DNA of 20,955 nt from an uncultured Bacteroides sp. GTDB lineage: Bacteria > Bacteroidota > Bacteroidia > Bacteroidales > Bacteroidaceae. The position numbers were made by a program, and so were the translations under genes. Below the pieces are notes generated by a model. It saw nothing but the letters and a program-made list of their open reading frames with translations. It did no database searches and was not told where the DNA came from. Where the stretch lies: positions 1 to 20,955 of the forward strand of contig URWP01000022.1 in assembly GCA_900551645.1 (NCBI GenBank), in the 5' to 3' direction. Of this stretch, positions 1-8,881 are shown one piece after another (positions within the stretch are counted from its first letter, which is position 1; every line of letters begins with the position of its first letter).

Positions 1-1
1 G

Positions 2-379
2 GTAGCCATTGACGCCAAGCAGACCGAAACTGGCTGGAAATGCTATCTGAACGGCGGACGAGTGGAAACGGACCGGTATCTGATGGAATGGGCCCGTGAA
101 GTGAACGACCGAGGAGCCGGAGAAATCCTGTTTACCAGCATGGACCATGACGGAGTGAAGACAGGATATGCCAACCAGGCACTGGCCGAACTCAGCGGTC
201 TGCTCAGCATTCCGGTCATCGCTTCGGGAGGAGCCGGAAAGAAAGAACATTTCCGTGACGCATTCACGGAAGGGAAAGCCGACGCGGCACTGGCCGCCAG
301 TGTTTTCCATTTCGGAGAAATTCCGATACCCGAATTAAAACGCTATCTTTGCGACGAAGGAATCAACGTACGATTATAA
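2..379 (+). CDS. hisF: Imidazole glycerol phosphate synthase cyclase subunit HisF (C-terminal part)
   Basis: HisF is the cyclase half of imidazole glycerol phosphate synthase. With HisH it turns PRFAR plus glutamine-derived ammonia into imidazole glycerol phosphate and AICAR. The window opens inside the gene: the frame is open from base 2 and gives about 125 C-terminal residues. Typical HisF (beta/alpha)8-barrel blocks are visible in order: VAIDAK, the [14 protein letters not shown] loop with the second catalytic Asp region, the phosphate-binding [10 protein letters not shown], and [13 protein letters not shown] near the end. A GTG at base 62 can be read as a start, but family homology continues upstream of it, so it is internal. 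hisIE follows 19 bases downstream, so the two are probably co-transcribed as the tail of a his operon. Confidence 0.96.
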   Translation, partial: VAIDAKQTETGWKCYLNGGRVETDRYLMEWAREVNDRGAGEILFTSMDHDGVKTGYANQALAELSGLLSIPVIASGGAGKKEHFRDAFTEGKADAALAASVFHFGEIPIPELKRYLCDEGINVRL

Positions 380-398
380 CTTTTTAAAACATACAACC

Positions 399-1009
399 AT
401 GGAATTGGATTTCGAAAAAATGAACGGCCTGATACCGGCCATCATACAAGATAACAGTACACAGAAAGTATTGATGCTGGGCTTCATGAACCAGGAAGCC
501 TACCAGAAAACCGTAGAGACCGGGAAAGTGACTTTTTTCAGCCGTACTAAAAACCGCTTGTGGACCAAAGGCGAAGAAAGCGGAAACTTTCTGCACGTGG
601 TTTCCATCAAGGCCGATTGCGACAATGACACACTACTGATTATGGTAAACCCTGTAGGTCCGGTATGCCATACCGGTACAGATACCTGTTGGGGAGAAAA
701 AAACGAACAGGACATCATGTTCCTGAAAGAGCTGCAGGACTTTATAGACAAACGGTACGAAGAAATGCCAGAAGGCTCATATACAACCAGCTTATTCAAA
801 TCGGGCGTAAACAAGATGGCTCAGAAAGTAGGTGAAGAAGCCGTAGAAACCATCATTGAAGCCTGCAACGGAACCGACGAACGACTGATTTATGAAGGTT
901 CTGACCTGTTATACCATCTTATTGTACTGCTTACTTCGAAAGGATACCGCATCGAGGACCTGGCCCGTGAATTGAAAGAGCGCCACAAACCATCCTGGAA
1001 GAAACATTA

Positions 1010-1010
<1 letters not shown>
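399..1010 (+). CDS. hisIE: Bifunctional phosphoribosyl-AMP cyclohydrolase / phosphoribosyl-ATP pyrophosphatase
   Basis: This 203-residue cytoplasmic enzyme performs histidine synthesis steps 2 and 3: hydrolysis of phosphoribosyl-ATP (HisE domain), then ring opening of phosphoribosyl-AMP (HisI domain). The HisI domain covers about residues 1-105. It carries the metal-binding block around D73, C74, D75 and D77, and the zinc cysteines C90 and C97 in the HTGTDTCW motif. The HisE domain (about 107-195) shows the GVNKMAQKVGEEAVET helix and the SDLLYHL helix typical of the MazG-like fold. Length and order match the usual HisIE fusion. The stop TAA shares its last base with the ATG of the next gene (TAATG), so translational coupling to ftsE is likely. 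Confidence 0.97.
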
Positions 1011-1699
<689 letters not shown>

Positions 1700-1759
1700 A
1701 AATTTAAAAGAATACGTGAATTTAAGAACAAAAATATCAGACATCTGCATTTTTATTCT

Positions 1760-1767
1760 TACATTTG
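1760..1767 (+). promoter_or_regulatory. Bacteroidetes -7 promoter element upstream of lysC
   Basis: TACATTTG is a full match to the Bacteroidetes -7 consensus TAnnTTTG. It lies 47 bases before the lysC ATG in an AT-rich gap. No clear TTTG -33 box is visible at the expected 19-21 base distance, so the call rests on the -7 box and location only. Confidence 0.5.
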
Positions 1768-1813
1768 CAAACTGAAATACAATAATAAGAACATTTAAAA
1801 TTCGAAACGTAAA

Positions 1814-3136
1814 ATGAAGGTTTTAAAGTTTGGAGGTACATCGGTAGGTTCTGCCCAAAGAATGAAAGATGTAGCCAAATTGATTACTGACGGAGAACAG
1901 AAAATTGTAGTTCTGTCTGCCATGTCGGGTACAACGAACACGTTGGTTGAAATTTCGGATTATCTGTACAAGAAAAATCCCGAAGGTGCGAATGAAATCA
2001 TCAATAATCTGGAGGCCAAGTACAAACAGCACATTGATGAGCTTTATTCTACGGAAGAATATAAACAGAAGACACTGGAATTCGTCAAATCAGTATTTGA
2101 CTACATCCGTTCCTATACAAAAGACATCTTTACCTTGTTCGAAGAAAAGGTAATTCTGGCACAGGGAGAAATCATCTCTACCAATATGGTAACAAACTAT
2201 CTGTGTGAACAGGGTATCAAAGCAACACTGCTGCCTGCACTGGACTTCATGCGGACAGACAAGAACAGCGAACCGGACTTGAACTACATCCGCGAAAAAT
2301 TAGCATTGCAATTGGAAGCCCATCCGGGTCAGGAAATCTATATCACTCAAGGATTCATCTGCCGTAACGCATACGGTGAAGTGGACAACCTGCAACGAGG
2401 TGGTAGTGACTACACGGCATCCCTGATTGGTGCTGCTGTCAACGCATCTGAAATCCAGATTTGGACAGACATCGACGGTATGCATGATAACGACCCACGT
2501 GTGGTAGACAAGACCTCTCCGGTACGTCAGCTGCACTTTGAAGAAGCCGCAGAACTGGCTTATTTCGGTGCAAAGATTCTTCACCCGACTTGTGTACAGC
2601 CTGCTAAATATGCCAATATTCCTGTACGCCTGTTGAATACAATGGAACCTTCTGCTCCTGGTACCTTGATTTCCAACGAAACGGAAAAGGGTAAAATCAA
2701 GGCAGTAGCTGCCAAGGATAACATAACAGCCATTAAGATTAAATCCAGCCGTATGCTGCTGGCTCACGGATTCCTGCGCAAGGTTTTCGAAATATTTGAA
2801 AGCTATCAGACCGCAATCGATATGGTCTGCACTTCGGAAGTAGGTGTATCGATGTCGATAGACAATACCAAACATTTGAACGAAATTGTAAACGACCTGA
2901 AAAAATATGGTACGGTAACTGTTGACCATGATATGTGTATCGTATGCGTAGTGGGTGATTTAGAATGGGAAAACGTAGGTTTCGAAGCCCGTGCGCTCGA
3001 TGCCATGAAGGACATTCCGGTACGTATGATTTCATTCGGAGGCAGTAACTACAACATTTCTTTCCTGATCCGGGAATCGGACAAGAAGAAAGCTCTGCAG
3101 GAATTGAGCGACGTACTGTTCAACAACAAGAAATAA
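1814..3136 (+). CDS. lysC: Monofunctional aspartate kinase with tandem ACT domains
   Basis: This cytoplasmic enzyme phosphorylates aspartate to 4-phospho-aspartate, the entry step to lysine/DAP, threonine and methionine. The 440-residue protein begins with the diagnostic KFGGTSV (residues 5-11). It continues with the amino-acid kinase core, including RGGSDYTAS (195-203) and the WTDIDG nucleotide-binding segment (217-222). Two ACT domains follow at about 303-370 and 373-438; the second contains the SFGGSNYNISFLI stretch typical of allosteric aspartokinases. No homoserine dehydrogenase domain is present, so this is the monofunctional form, and feedback by lysine is plausible from the ACT pair. 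A strong hairpin terminator follows the stop, and lysA comes next. Confidence 0.96.
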   Translation: MKVLKFGGTSVGSAQRMKDVAKLITDGEQKIVVLSAMSGTTNTLVEISDYLYKKNPEGANEIINNLEAKYKQHIDELYSTEEYKQKTLEFVKSVFDYIRSYTKDIFTLFEEKVILAQGEIISTNMVTNYLCEQGIKATLLPALDFMRTDKNSEPDLNYIREKLALQLEAHPGQEIYITQGFICRNAYGEVDNLQRGGSDYTASLIGAAVNASEIQIWTDIDGMHDNDPRVVDKTSPVRQLHFEEAAELAYFGAKILHPTCVQPAKYANIPVRLLNTMEPSAPGTLISNETEKGKIKAVAAKDNITAIKIKSSRMLLAHGFLRKVFEIFESYQTAIDMVCTSEVGVSMSIDNTKHLNEIVNDLKKYGTVTVDHDMCIVCVVGDLEWENVGFEARALDAMKDIPVRMISFGGSNYNISFLIRESDKKKALQELSDVLFNNKK

Positions 3137-3149
3137 CCTGACACTATAG

Positions 3150-3197
3150 AAAAACGGATGATACGGCCTCTCCAAGAGTCCATCATCCGTTTTTTTA
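3150..3197 (+). terminator. Rho-independent terminator between lysC and lysA
   Basis: A 13-base perfect stem pairs 3150-3162 (AAAAACGGATGAT) with 3182-3194. The 19-base loop has a small inner CTCT/AGAG pairing, and T residues run through 3196. It lies 13 bases after the lysC stop, so lysA would depend on its own promoter or on read-through. Confidence 0.88.
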
Positions 3198-3245
3198 ATC
3201 ACCTTAATATTTCAAGAAAACCATTTAAAAGTATCAAGTAAATTT

Positions 3246-4406
3246 ATGAAAGGTATCTTCCCTTTGAATAAATTCCGTGAACTGGAAACACCGTTCTATT
3301 ATTACGATGCGAACCTGCTCCGACAAACCCTGCAGACAATCAAGGAAGAGAGTGGCAAGTACAACAAATTCTGCGTACACTATGCAGTGAAGGCTAATGC
3401 CAACCCGAAAATACTGAGCATCATCCGTGAAAGCGGACTAGGGGCCGATTGTGTGAGTGGTGGCGAAATCAAAGCGGCCATTAAAGCAGGTATACCAGCC
3501 AGCAAAATTGTATATGCCGGAGTCGGAAAGACAGACTGGGAGATTAACCTGGGGCTGGACTACGATATCTTCTGCTTCAATGTAGAATCTGTTCCCGAAC
3601 TGGAGGTCATCAATGAACTGGCTGCTGCCAAGAATAAAATTGCCCGTGTCGCTTTCCGTATTAATCCGGATGTAGGTGCCCATACACACGCTAACATCAC
3701 TACCGGACTGGCCGAAAACAAGTTCGGTATCAGTATGGAGGATATGGATATGATCATTGACCGTGCGCTGGCCATGAACAATGTAAAATTCGTGGGACTT
3801 CATTTCCACATTGGTTCACAGATTCTGGACATGGGCGACTTCATTGCTTTGTGTAACCGGGTGAATGAATTGCAGGAAAAACTCTTTGCCCGCCAGATTA
3901 TCGTGGAGCATATCAATGTAGGTGGCGGATTGGGTATCGACTACGCACACCCTAACCGTCAGCCGATTCCGGACTTCGCCGAATATTTCAAGACTTACCA
4001 TAAGCACTTACGTCTGCGTCCGCAACAGACTCTCCACTTCGAATTGGGACGTGCAGTAGTAGGCCAATGTGGTAGTCTGATAACAAAGGTCATCTACGTA
4101 AAACAAGGAACCAACAAGCAATTCGCCATTGTAGATGCCGGTATGACCGACCTGATTCGTCCGGCTCTTTATCAGGCTTATCATAAGATAGAGAACATTT
4201 CTTCGGACGAGCCTGTAGAAACTTATGACGTAGTAGGTCCTATCTGTGAGTCATCGGACGTGTTCGGCAAGGCCATCGACCTGAACAAAACCAAACGAGG
4301 AGACCTGATTGCCCTCCGTTCAGCAGGCGCCTACGGTGAGATTATGGCTTCGGCCTATAACTGCCGTGCCCTCCCGCAAGGATACACCTCCGACGAACTT
4401 ATTTAA
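3246..4406 (+). CDS. lysA: Diaminopimelate decarboxylase
   Basis: LysA is a PLP-dependent decarboxylase that converts meso-diaminopimelate to lysine, the last step of the pathway. The 386-residue protein is a fold-type III (alanine-racemase-like) enzyme. PLP-binding Lys49 sits in HYAVKAN, HFHIGSQI spans 186-193, the phosphate-binding GGGLGI is at 226-231, and ELGRAVVG begins at 265. CESSDVFG (334-341) supplies the active-site Cys contributed across the dimer interface, and AGAYGEIM near the C-terminus carries the conserved Tyr. ATG 3246 gives the expected length. The pairing with lysC supports lysine supply, though a terminator separates them. A second hairpin terminator follows it. Confidence 0.97.
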   Translation: MKGIFPLNKFRELETPFYYYDANLLRQTLQTIKEESGKYNKFCVHYAVKANANPKILSIIRESGLGADCVSGGEIKAAIKAGIPASKIVYAGVGKTDWEINLGLDYDIFCFNVESVPELEVINELAAAKNKIARVAFRINPDVGAHTHANITTGLAENKFGISMEDMDMIIDRALAMNNVKFVGLHFHIGSQILDMGDFIALCNRVNELQEKLFARQIIVEHINVGGGLGIDYAHPNRQPIPDFAEYFKTYHKHLRLRPQQTLHFELGRAVVGQCGSLITKVIYVKQGTNKQFAIVDAGMTDLIRPALYQAYHKIENISSDEPVETYDVVGPICESSDVFGKAIDLNKTKRGDLIALRSAGAYGEIMASAYNCRALPQGYTSDELI

Positions 4407-4431
4407 GGTGCTGACCATCTTGATAATTTAC

Positions 4432-4490
4432 AACTCCTTTTCTTTCGATAGCGATATTTTATCAGCTTCAATGGAAGAAAAGGAGTTTTT
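4432..4490 (+). terminator. Rho-independent terminator after lysA
   Basis: AACTCCTTTTCT at 4432-4443 pairs perfectly with AGAAAAGGAGTT at 4476-4487, extended by one more T-A pair. The 3' arm runs into TTTTT ending at 4490. The 30-base loop is unusually long but can form inner pairing. It begins 26 bases after the lysA stop. Confidence 0.82.
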
Positions 4491-4528
4491 ATATGCCCTT
4501 TCAACGTTCATCATTCAACTATTTCTTC

Positions 4529-4536
4529 TAATTTTG
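4529..4536 (+). promoter_or_regulatory. Bacteroidetes -7 promoter element for the glycosyltransferase
   Basis: TAATTTTG matches TAnnTTTG and ends 26 bases before the ATG at 4563, just downstream of the lysA terminator. No convincing TTTG -33 box is seen at 19-21 bases; TTCA at 4507-4510 is the nearest candidate, at 18 bases. Confidence 0.42.
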
Positions 4537-4562
4537 TAAGAAATTTCAAAAGATAGAAAGAT

Positions 4563-5726
4563 ATGACAGCTATGGATTATACACTCATCTGCCAGGTGCT
4601 GACCGGCGCTTGCGGACTTTTCTGCCTCATACAGTTGATATACCTGTTCTGCATATATGCCAAGATGTACCGGGCCTCACGTATGCAGGCTCAGACTGAA
4701 ACGGTTCCAGACAATTGTCCTCCCCTCTCAGTCATCATTGTCACCAAGGATTCTGGCCAAACGCTGAAAGAAAATCTTCCGGCTATTCTGACCCAAGATT
4801 ATCCTTCCTATGAAGTGATTGTTGTAAACGACCAGTCCGCCGGCGAAGACGAAGAGATTCTAAAACTGCTGGAAAACGACTATCCGAATCTGTATCACAC
4901 CTTCATTCCGCAAACTGCCCGATATATAAGTCGCAAGAAATTGGGAATCGCCATGGGAATAAAAGCCAGCAGGTATGACTGGATTGTCGTAACAGAACCT
5001 ACGTGTAAACCCGTAAGCGACCAATGGTTGAAGCATCTGGCCGTACATTTTCAGGAAAGTACAGACATCGTGCTAGGGTATTGCAGATATACCGGTGAGA
5101 AAGGACTTTTCGGTAAACGCATCAAAGCTGACAACCTGCTTCAGGCCATGCGCTACCTGGGAGCCGCACTGAACAAGCATCCTTACATGGGCATCGGACA
5201 AAATCTGGCTTATCGGAAAAAGGTATATAACAGCCATAAAGGATTTGCCGACCAACTTACCCTGCAACGTGGAGATGACGACCTGTTCATCAACGCACTG
5301 GCAAACTCCGACAATACAGCAGTCGCTCTGCATCCAGACAGCTTCATGGAACAGAAAGTTCCTTCATTCAAGCGTATCTGGTTTGAGGACAAAGTGAACA
5401 GACTGGTAACCGGTAAGTTCTATCATGGAACAACCCGACTCATGAACGGTCTGGAAACCTGGACATGCGCCTTGTTCCACTTATGTACAATAGCCGGACT
5501 AATAATGAATATCCGTCATTATGAATGGATATATACAGGAATTATTACTGCACTTTGGCTACTTCGTTTCATATTGACCATGAACATTTTCCGAAAAACG
5601 GCAAAGGCAACCGGCGAAAAGTCCTGTTGCTTCTTCCTGTTCTTCGACTGGCTTCGTCCGCTTTGGGCATTACAGATTAAAATACATTATTGGTGCCGGA
5701 CGAAAGCCGATTTCCTACGCAAATAA
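4563..5726 (+). CDS. Membrane-anchored family 2 glycosyltransferase
   Basis: This 387-residue inner-membrane protein has an N-terminal TM helix (about 7-33), a cytoplasmic GT-A/GT2 catalytic domain (about 54-280) and two C-terminal TM helices (about 300-316 and 322-343). GT2 hallmarks are PLSVIIVTKDSG (54-65), the nucleotide-binding VVND (87-90), TEPT (144-147) in the DxD-like position, and RGDDDLF (236-242) containing the probable catalytic acid. The sugar donor and acceptor cannot be read from sequence; cell-envelope polysaccharide or glycolipid synthesis is an inference from the topology. ATG 4572 (residue 4) is an alternative start. The gene has its own promoter element, stands alone, and converges with the downstream gene with only 17 bases between stops. 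Confidence 0.88.
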   Translation: MTAMDYTLICQVLTGACGLFCLIQLIYLFCIYAKMYRASRMQAQTETVPDNCPPLSVIIVTKDSGQTLKENLPAILTQDYPSYEVIVVNDQSAGEDEEILKLLENDYPNLYHTFIPQTARYISRKKLGIAMGIKASRYDWIVVTEPTCKPVSDQWLKHLAVHFQESTDIVLGYCRYTGEKGLFGKRIKADNLLQAMRYLGAALNKHPYMGIGQNLAYRKKVYNSHKGFADQLTLQRGDDDLFINALANSDNTAVALHPDSFMEQKVPSFKRIWFEDKVNRLVTGKFYHGTTRLMNGLETWTCALFHLCTIAGLIMNIRHYEWIYTGIITALWLLRFILTMNIFRKTAKATGEKSCCFFLFFDWLRPLWALQIKIHYWCRTKADFLRK

Positions 5727-5743
5727 CCTGACTGAAAAAAAGA

Positions 5744-7936
5744 TCAATCATTGAACAATTCGAAGGTAAATTTACATCCAATGGAGGTAAATTTACCTTT
5801 TTCATTTCCAATGAATATACCTGCATCAAACAGATGTGTGGCAACCCCATAGCCCAATTCGATATACGGATTCAGATACGGCATAAACAGAATACCGGCA
5901 TACAGACGCTCTTTTTGGACAAACGAAAGCAGTCTGGAAACCGGATAAAGCAGAATAAAGGGTGATTCATAGGTCAGATTCCCCTGAATATAGTGACTAG
6001 AAGCATTGTACCAGCGACCATCCAACATCTGAAAGGTTCCACCAATTTCATCATCCCATCTCTGAGGAAGATTTCGATTAGCAAAATTTACATAATCCAC
6101 AAAATAAAGGTCATCCTGATTAGTAAAACATCCGGCACCTATCCGATAAGCAATATAATTCACCTGTTTCAGCCGAATTATCTGCTGCATGGCAACCTCA
6201 ATTCGTTCATATTTTCCAGAATTTTTCAAGATATGCAAACCCCGTTCATAATCGAGCATAAATGTAGGATAGTGCGAACCGACATTCACCTTACGGTTAC
6301 CATTCATGTAATAATACATTCCCGGTGTCCATTCCACCCGCAGACGAGGTGCAAAACTGTTATATTTAGAACGGACTCTGGCTTCTACCTCAGGGGTGCT
6401 TTTGGTATATCGCCAATGCATGGCTACACCCGTCCACAGCTGCAAGCCGTTCACCACCTCAACGTTATGGGAAACGTTGACATACACATCCTTGAAATAA
6501 TCCAGATTCAATCCGTCGAAACTGAGGGTACTATCCGGTTGTGCGGCCAACTGGTCCAATACCACACTACTGTAAATCCGGTTACCGTTACCTGCACTTA
6601 TCTCCAGGCGTCCCTGTTTCCGGGGATTGTAGACATATTGTAAATCCGCACTGGCATAGAGTTCCCTCTTAGTGAAATTATATTCCACCTGGGGCACAAT
6701 ACGCAACAAACGGCCATCATGAAACAGCTTGTTGTATTTAAACACCTGCTTATAAGAAATACCATTCCGATGGCTGTAACTCACATACAGCGGATTAATA
6801 ATCGGAGAACAATTCACACTCCCCACTTTTGACAGGTCAATGTTATAACTGCTAATCAAGGCATCGCCCAACTGCCCCCAAAAGACCAGATTCTTTTTCC
6901 GTCGTGTAACCGGCAGTGACTTTTGCAAAGAATCCAGTGTCGTTTGAAACAAAATACGTTCTTTGCGCTTTTTATACATCTCTTCTTCTTCATCATCCAA
7001 CGGAATCGGACGAACACGGTTAAAGGAATCAAGATCAAGTACCAACTGGGTCGTATCGCAGGTCAATGTATATGAATTGGAGAGATTATGAGAACGTGTC
7101 TTACGCAAATTCAACCACTCCTTCCCCTCAGGCGAAAAAAGTTCCACTTTTCCATATGTCATCCATCCGGTATAGTTCATCTCCAGGTGATTCCTCAGAA
7201 ACTTGAAATCGAGATCCAGATTAAACAACTGAGGCAAGAATCTGGTTTCTTCCGTATTCCCCATATGCATAGACAGATGAAAAGAAATCAAAGCATATTT
7301 ACCATGTACATCAAGATGCTTGACGGTCCAGTCTTTATCAGATATCCAGAAGTCACCTTCCAGTAACTGCGTACTTTGAAACAAAGGAACTACCCTGATA
7401 TGATAAACCCGATTGTCTGAATGTTCCGCAATACCCTCGATAAAATACTGATATAGCCGATAGGAAGATCGACTTAACGGTGATAATACTTTATTTTCCA
7501 TTACAGAAGAACCATAAAGATTGAACTTCATGTAATCCATGATGTCAAACACCTCGCCATACGGGTTCGGGAAAGTAGTTGAAACCGCCCTGATTTTCCG
7601 GTCATAAATATCGGGAGCCGTATAATGCAAATCACTGATAGATTCATGCATATACTGATTGATGTCTTTCTCCAACTTGAACATGGAAGGTACATACTTG
7701 ATGATTCGGTTGCGCTTATGTACCGTGAGCTTACCCTTCAGATAGAGGCTACACTGATATTCCTTGATTCTACGAGAATTGACTTCTGCACCTTGAAACA
7801 GCAATTCCATAATGGAATCGGGTACAGTTGTCCCCTTTTCCGGCCGGGTAGTACTTCCCGGTTCCGAAGCATTTGCCACACCTGCAAAAAAGCATAGCAA
7901 CAACATAATGCCATATACTCGGTAAAAAAACTTCAA
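5744..7936 (-). CDS. DUF5686-like outer-membrane beta-barrel protein
   Basis: This 730-residue exported protein of unknown function resembles the Bacteroidetes DUF5686 family. An N-terminal signal peptide ends near VANA (residue 23). A periplasmic-type region follows, with KEYQCSLYLKGK and later VYHIRVVP and DFWISDKDWTVKHLDVHG, blocks I associate with DUF5686. The C-terminal half has the alternating polar/aromatic pattern of beta-barrel strands and ends in a Phe-rich strand (FTFELF). It lacks the carboxypeptidase-regulatory-like plug domain many relatives carry. The start is odd: no ATG gives a full signal peptide. TTG at 7936 gives a positively charged n-region (MKFFYR), with an in-frame TAG three codons upstream. 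ATG at 7906 would start inside the hydrophobic stretch. The family assignment is from memory of the family and is moderately sure. Confidence 0.72.
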   Translation of the reverse strand: MKFFYRVYGIMLLLCFFAGVANASEPGSTTRPEKGTTVPDSIMELLFQGAEVNSRRIKEYQCSLYLKGKLTVHKRNRIIKYVPSMFKLEKDINQYMHESISDLHYTAPDIYDRKIRAVSTTFPNPYGEVFDIMDYMKFNLYGSSVMENKVLSPLSRSSYRLYQYFIEGIAEHSDNRVYHIRVVPLFQSTQLLEGDFWISDKDWTVKHLDVHGKYALISFHLSMHMGNTEETRFLPQLFNLDLDFKFLRNHLEMNYTGWMTYGKVELFSPEGKEWLNLRKTRSHNLSNSYTLTCDTTQLVLDLDSFNRVRPIPLDDEEEEMYKKRKERILFQTTLDSLQKSLPVTRRKKNLVFWGQLGDALISSYNIDLSKVGSVNCSPIINPLYVSYSHRNGISYKQVFKYNKLFHDGRLLRIVPQVEYNFTKRELYASADLQYVYNPRKQGRLEISAGNGNRIYSSVVLDQLAAQPDSTLSFDGLNLDYFKDVYVNVSHNVEVVNGLQLWTGVAMHWRYTKSTPEVEARVRSKYNSFAPRLRVEWTPGMYYYMNGNRKVNVGSHYPTFMLDYERGLHILKNSGKYERIEVAMQQIIRLKQVNYIAYRIGAGCFTNQDDLYFVDYVNFANRNLPQRWDDEIGGTFQMLDGRWYNASSHYIQGNLTYESPFILLYPVSRLLSFVQKERLYAGILFMPYLNPYIELGYGVATHLFDAGIFIGNEKGKFTSIGCKFTFELFND

Positions 7937-7955
7937 TGCTACCTATTTTATCGGA

Positions 7956-7963
7956 CAAATATA
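7956..7963 (-). promoter_or_regulatory. Bacteroidetes -7 element for the DUF5686-like gene
   Basis: On the minus strand TATATTTG matches TAnnTTTG exactly. It lies 19 bases upstream of the TTG at 7936 and 49 bases upstream of the ATG at 7906. Transcription from here would give a very short leader for the TTG start. No -33 box is recognised. Confidence 0.45.
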
Positions 7964-8027
7964 TAATAAAAAAGCTATTGGGATGATATTTTTTAAACCT
8001 TAAAACCACTATTTCGATTTTTTATTT

Positions 8028-8035
8028 TACCTTTG
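8028..8035 (+). promoter_or_regulatory. Bacteroidetes -7 element for the Crp/Fnr regulator
   Basis: TACCTTTG matches TAnnTTTG and lies 31 bases before the ATG at 8067, in the 130-base divergent gap. No good TTTG -33 box is visible; TTTC at 8012-8015 is too close. Confidence 0.48.
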
Positions 8036-8066
8036 TGCTATATAACACGGTTTTGTAACATTGTAA

Positions 8067-8768
8067 ATGATGAAGAAGGAACTAACAGAGCTCGAGATTG
8101 CCGAAAGCATCCCCGATTTGTGGCAACCACTGACACAGGAACAGAAAGAAATTCTGGCAAAAGATTTTACTATACAAAAATACAAGAAAAACGAAAACAT
8201 CTATTGTGAAGGGGAAACGCCCAATTACCTCATGTGCCTGCTAAGCGGGAAAGTAAAAATTTACAAAGACGGAGTGGGTGGACGTAGCCAGATTATCCGT
8301 GTCATCAAAAGCCATGAGTACTTTGCTTACAGGGCCTACTTTGCAGAAGAAAATTACGTTACTGCCGCAGCGGCATTCGAGCCTTGTACCATCTGCCTGA
8401 TTCCGATGCCGACTATAGTCAAACTGATACAGGAAAATCCGGAACTGTCAATGTTCTTTATCAAACAACTCTCTAAAGACTTGGGTATATCCGATGAACG
8501 GACCGTAAGCCTGACCCAAAAGCACATTCGTGGACGCCTTGCAGAATCGCTTCTCTTCCTGAAAGATACCTATGGCGTAGAGGAAGACCAATGTACACTG
8601 AGTATCTATCTCTCACGCGAAGATCTGGCTAATTTGTCAAATATGACTACCTCAAACGCTATCCGTACATTATCTAATTTTGCGGCAGAAAAACTCATCA
8701 TCATCGACGGACGAAAAATAAAACTGATAGAAGAAGAGAAATTGAAAAGAATCAGCAAAATCGGATAA
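8067..8768 (+). CDS. Crp/Fnr family transcriptional regulator
   Basis: This 233-residue cytoplasmic regulator has a cyclic-nucleotide-binding-like beta-roll (about 20-135, with LLSGKVKIYKDG at 58-69), a dimerisation helix (about 115-150) and a winged helix-turn-helix (about 153-225). The recognition region is LSREDLANLSNMTTSNAIRT, as in Fnr-like proteins. The canonical CRP phosphate-binding cassette (FGE...RSA) is not present, so cAMP need not be the ligand. There is no N-terminal or central Cys cluster for an FeS centre as in Fnr. The start may be either of two consecutive ATGs (8067 or 8070). It is divergent from the DUF5686-like gene, so local or auto-regulation is possible but not shown. 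A bidirectional hairpin follows. Confidence 0.93.
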   Translation: MMKKELTELEIAESIPDLWQPLTQEQKEILAKDFTIQKYKKNENIYCEGETPNYLMCLLSGKVKIYKDGVGGRSQIIRVIKSHEYFAYRAYFAEENYVTAAAAFEPCTICLIPMPTIVKLIQENPELSMFFIKQLSKDLGISDERTVSLTQKHIRGRLAESLLFLKDTYGVEEDQCTLSIYLSREDLANLSNMTTSNAIRTLSNFAAEKLIIIDGRKIKLIEEEKLKRISKIG

Positions 8769-8827
8769 AAAATATTCTGAGAACGATTCATAACAAGTTT
8801 CAGAATTTTCTCCATACTCCAATAAAG

Positions 8828-8867
8828 AAGCCGTATTTCTATTCTGTACCGAGTAGAAATACGGCTT
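8828..8867. terminator. Bidirectional terminator between the Crp/Fnr gene and the TlpA-like gene
   Basis: A 17-base stem (8828-8844 with 8851-8867, one G-U pair) encloses a six-base loop TGTACC. It sits between convergent genes. The T-rich flanks are modest on either strand (GTCTGTTT on plus, CTTTATT on minus). Confidence 0.85.
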
Positions 8868-8881
8868 GTCTGTTTAAAGGA

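Noticed and set aside
2300..2929. 209-codon minus-strand open frame opposite lysC
   Set aside because: Shadow of the strongly supported aspartate kinase; no recognisable motif.
5764..5801. Repeated palindromic GGTAAATTTAC copies
   Set aside because: They lie in the last codons of the DUF5686-like gene and encode the repeated Lys-Phe-Thr of its final strands; no operator evidence.
5993..6643. 216-codon plus-strand open frame
   Set aside because: Antisense to the outer-membrane protein gene; no domain, no promoter element, composition of a shadow frame.
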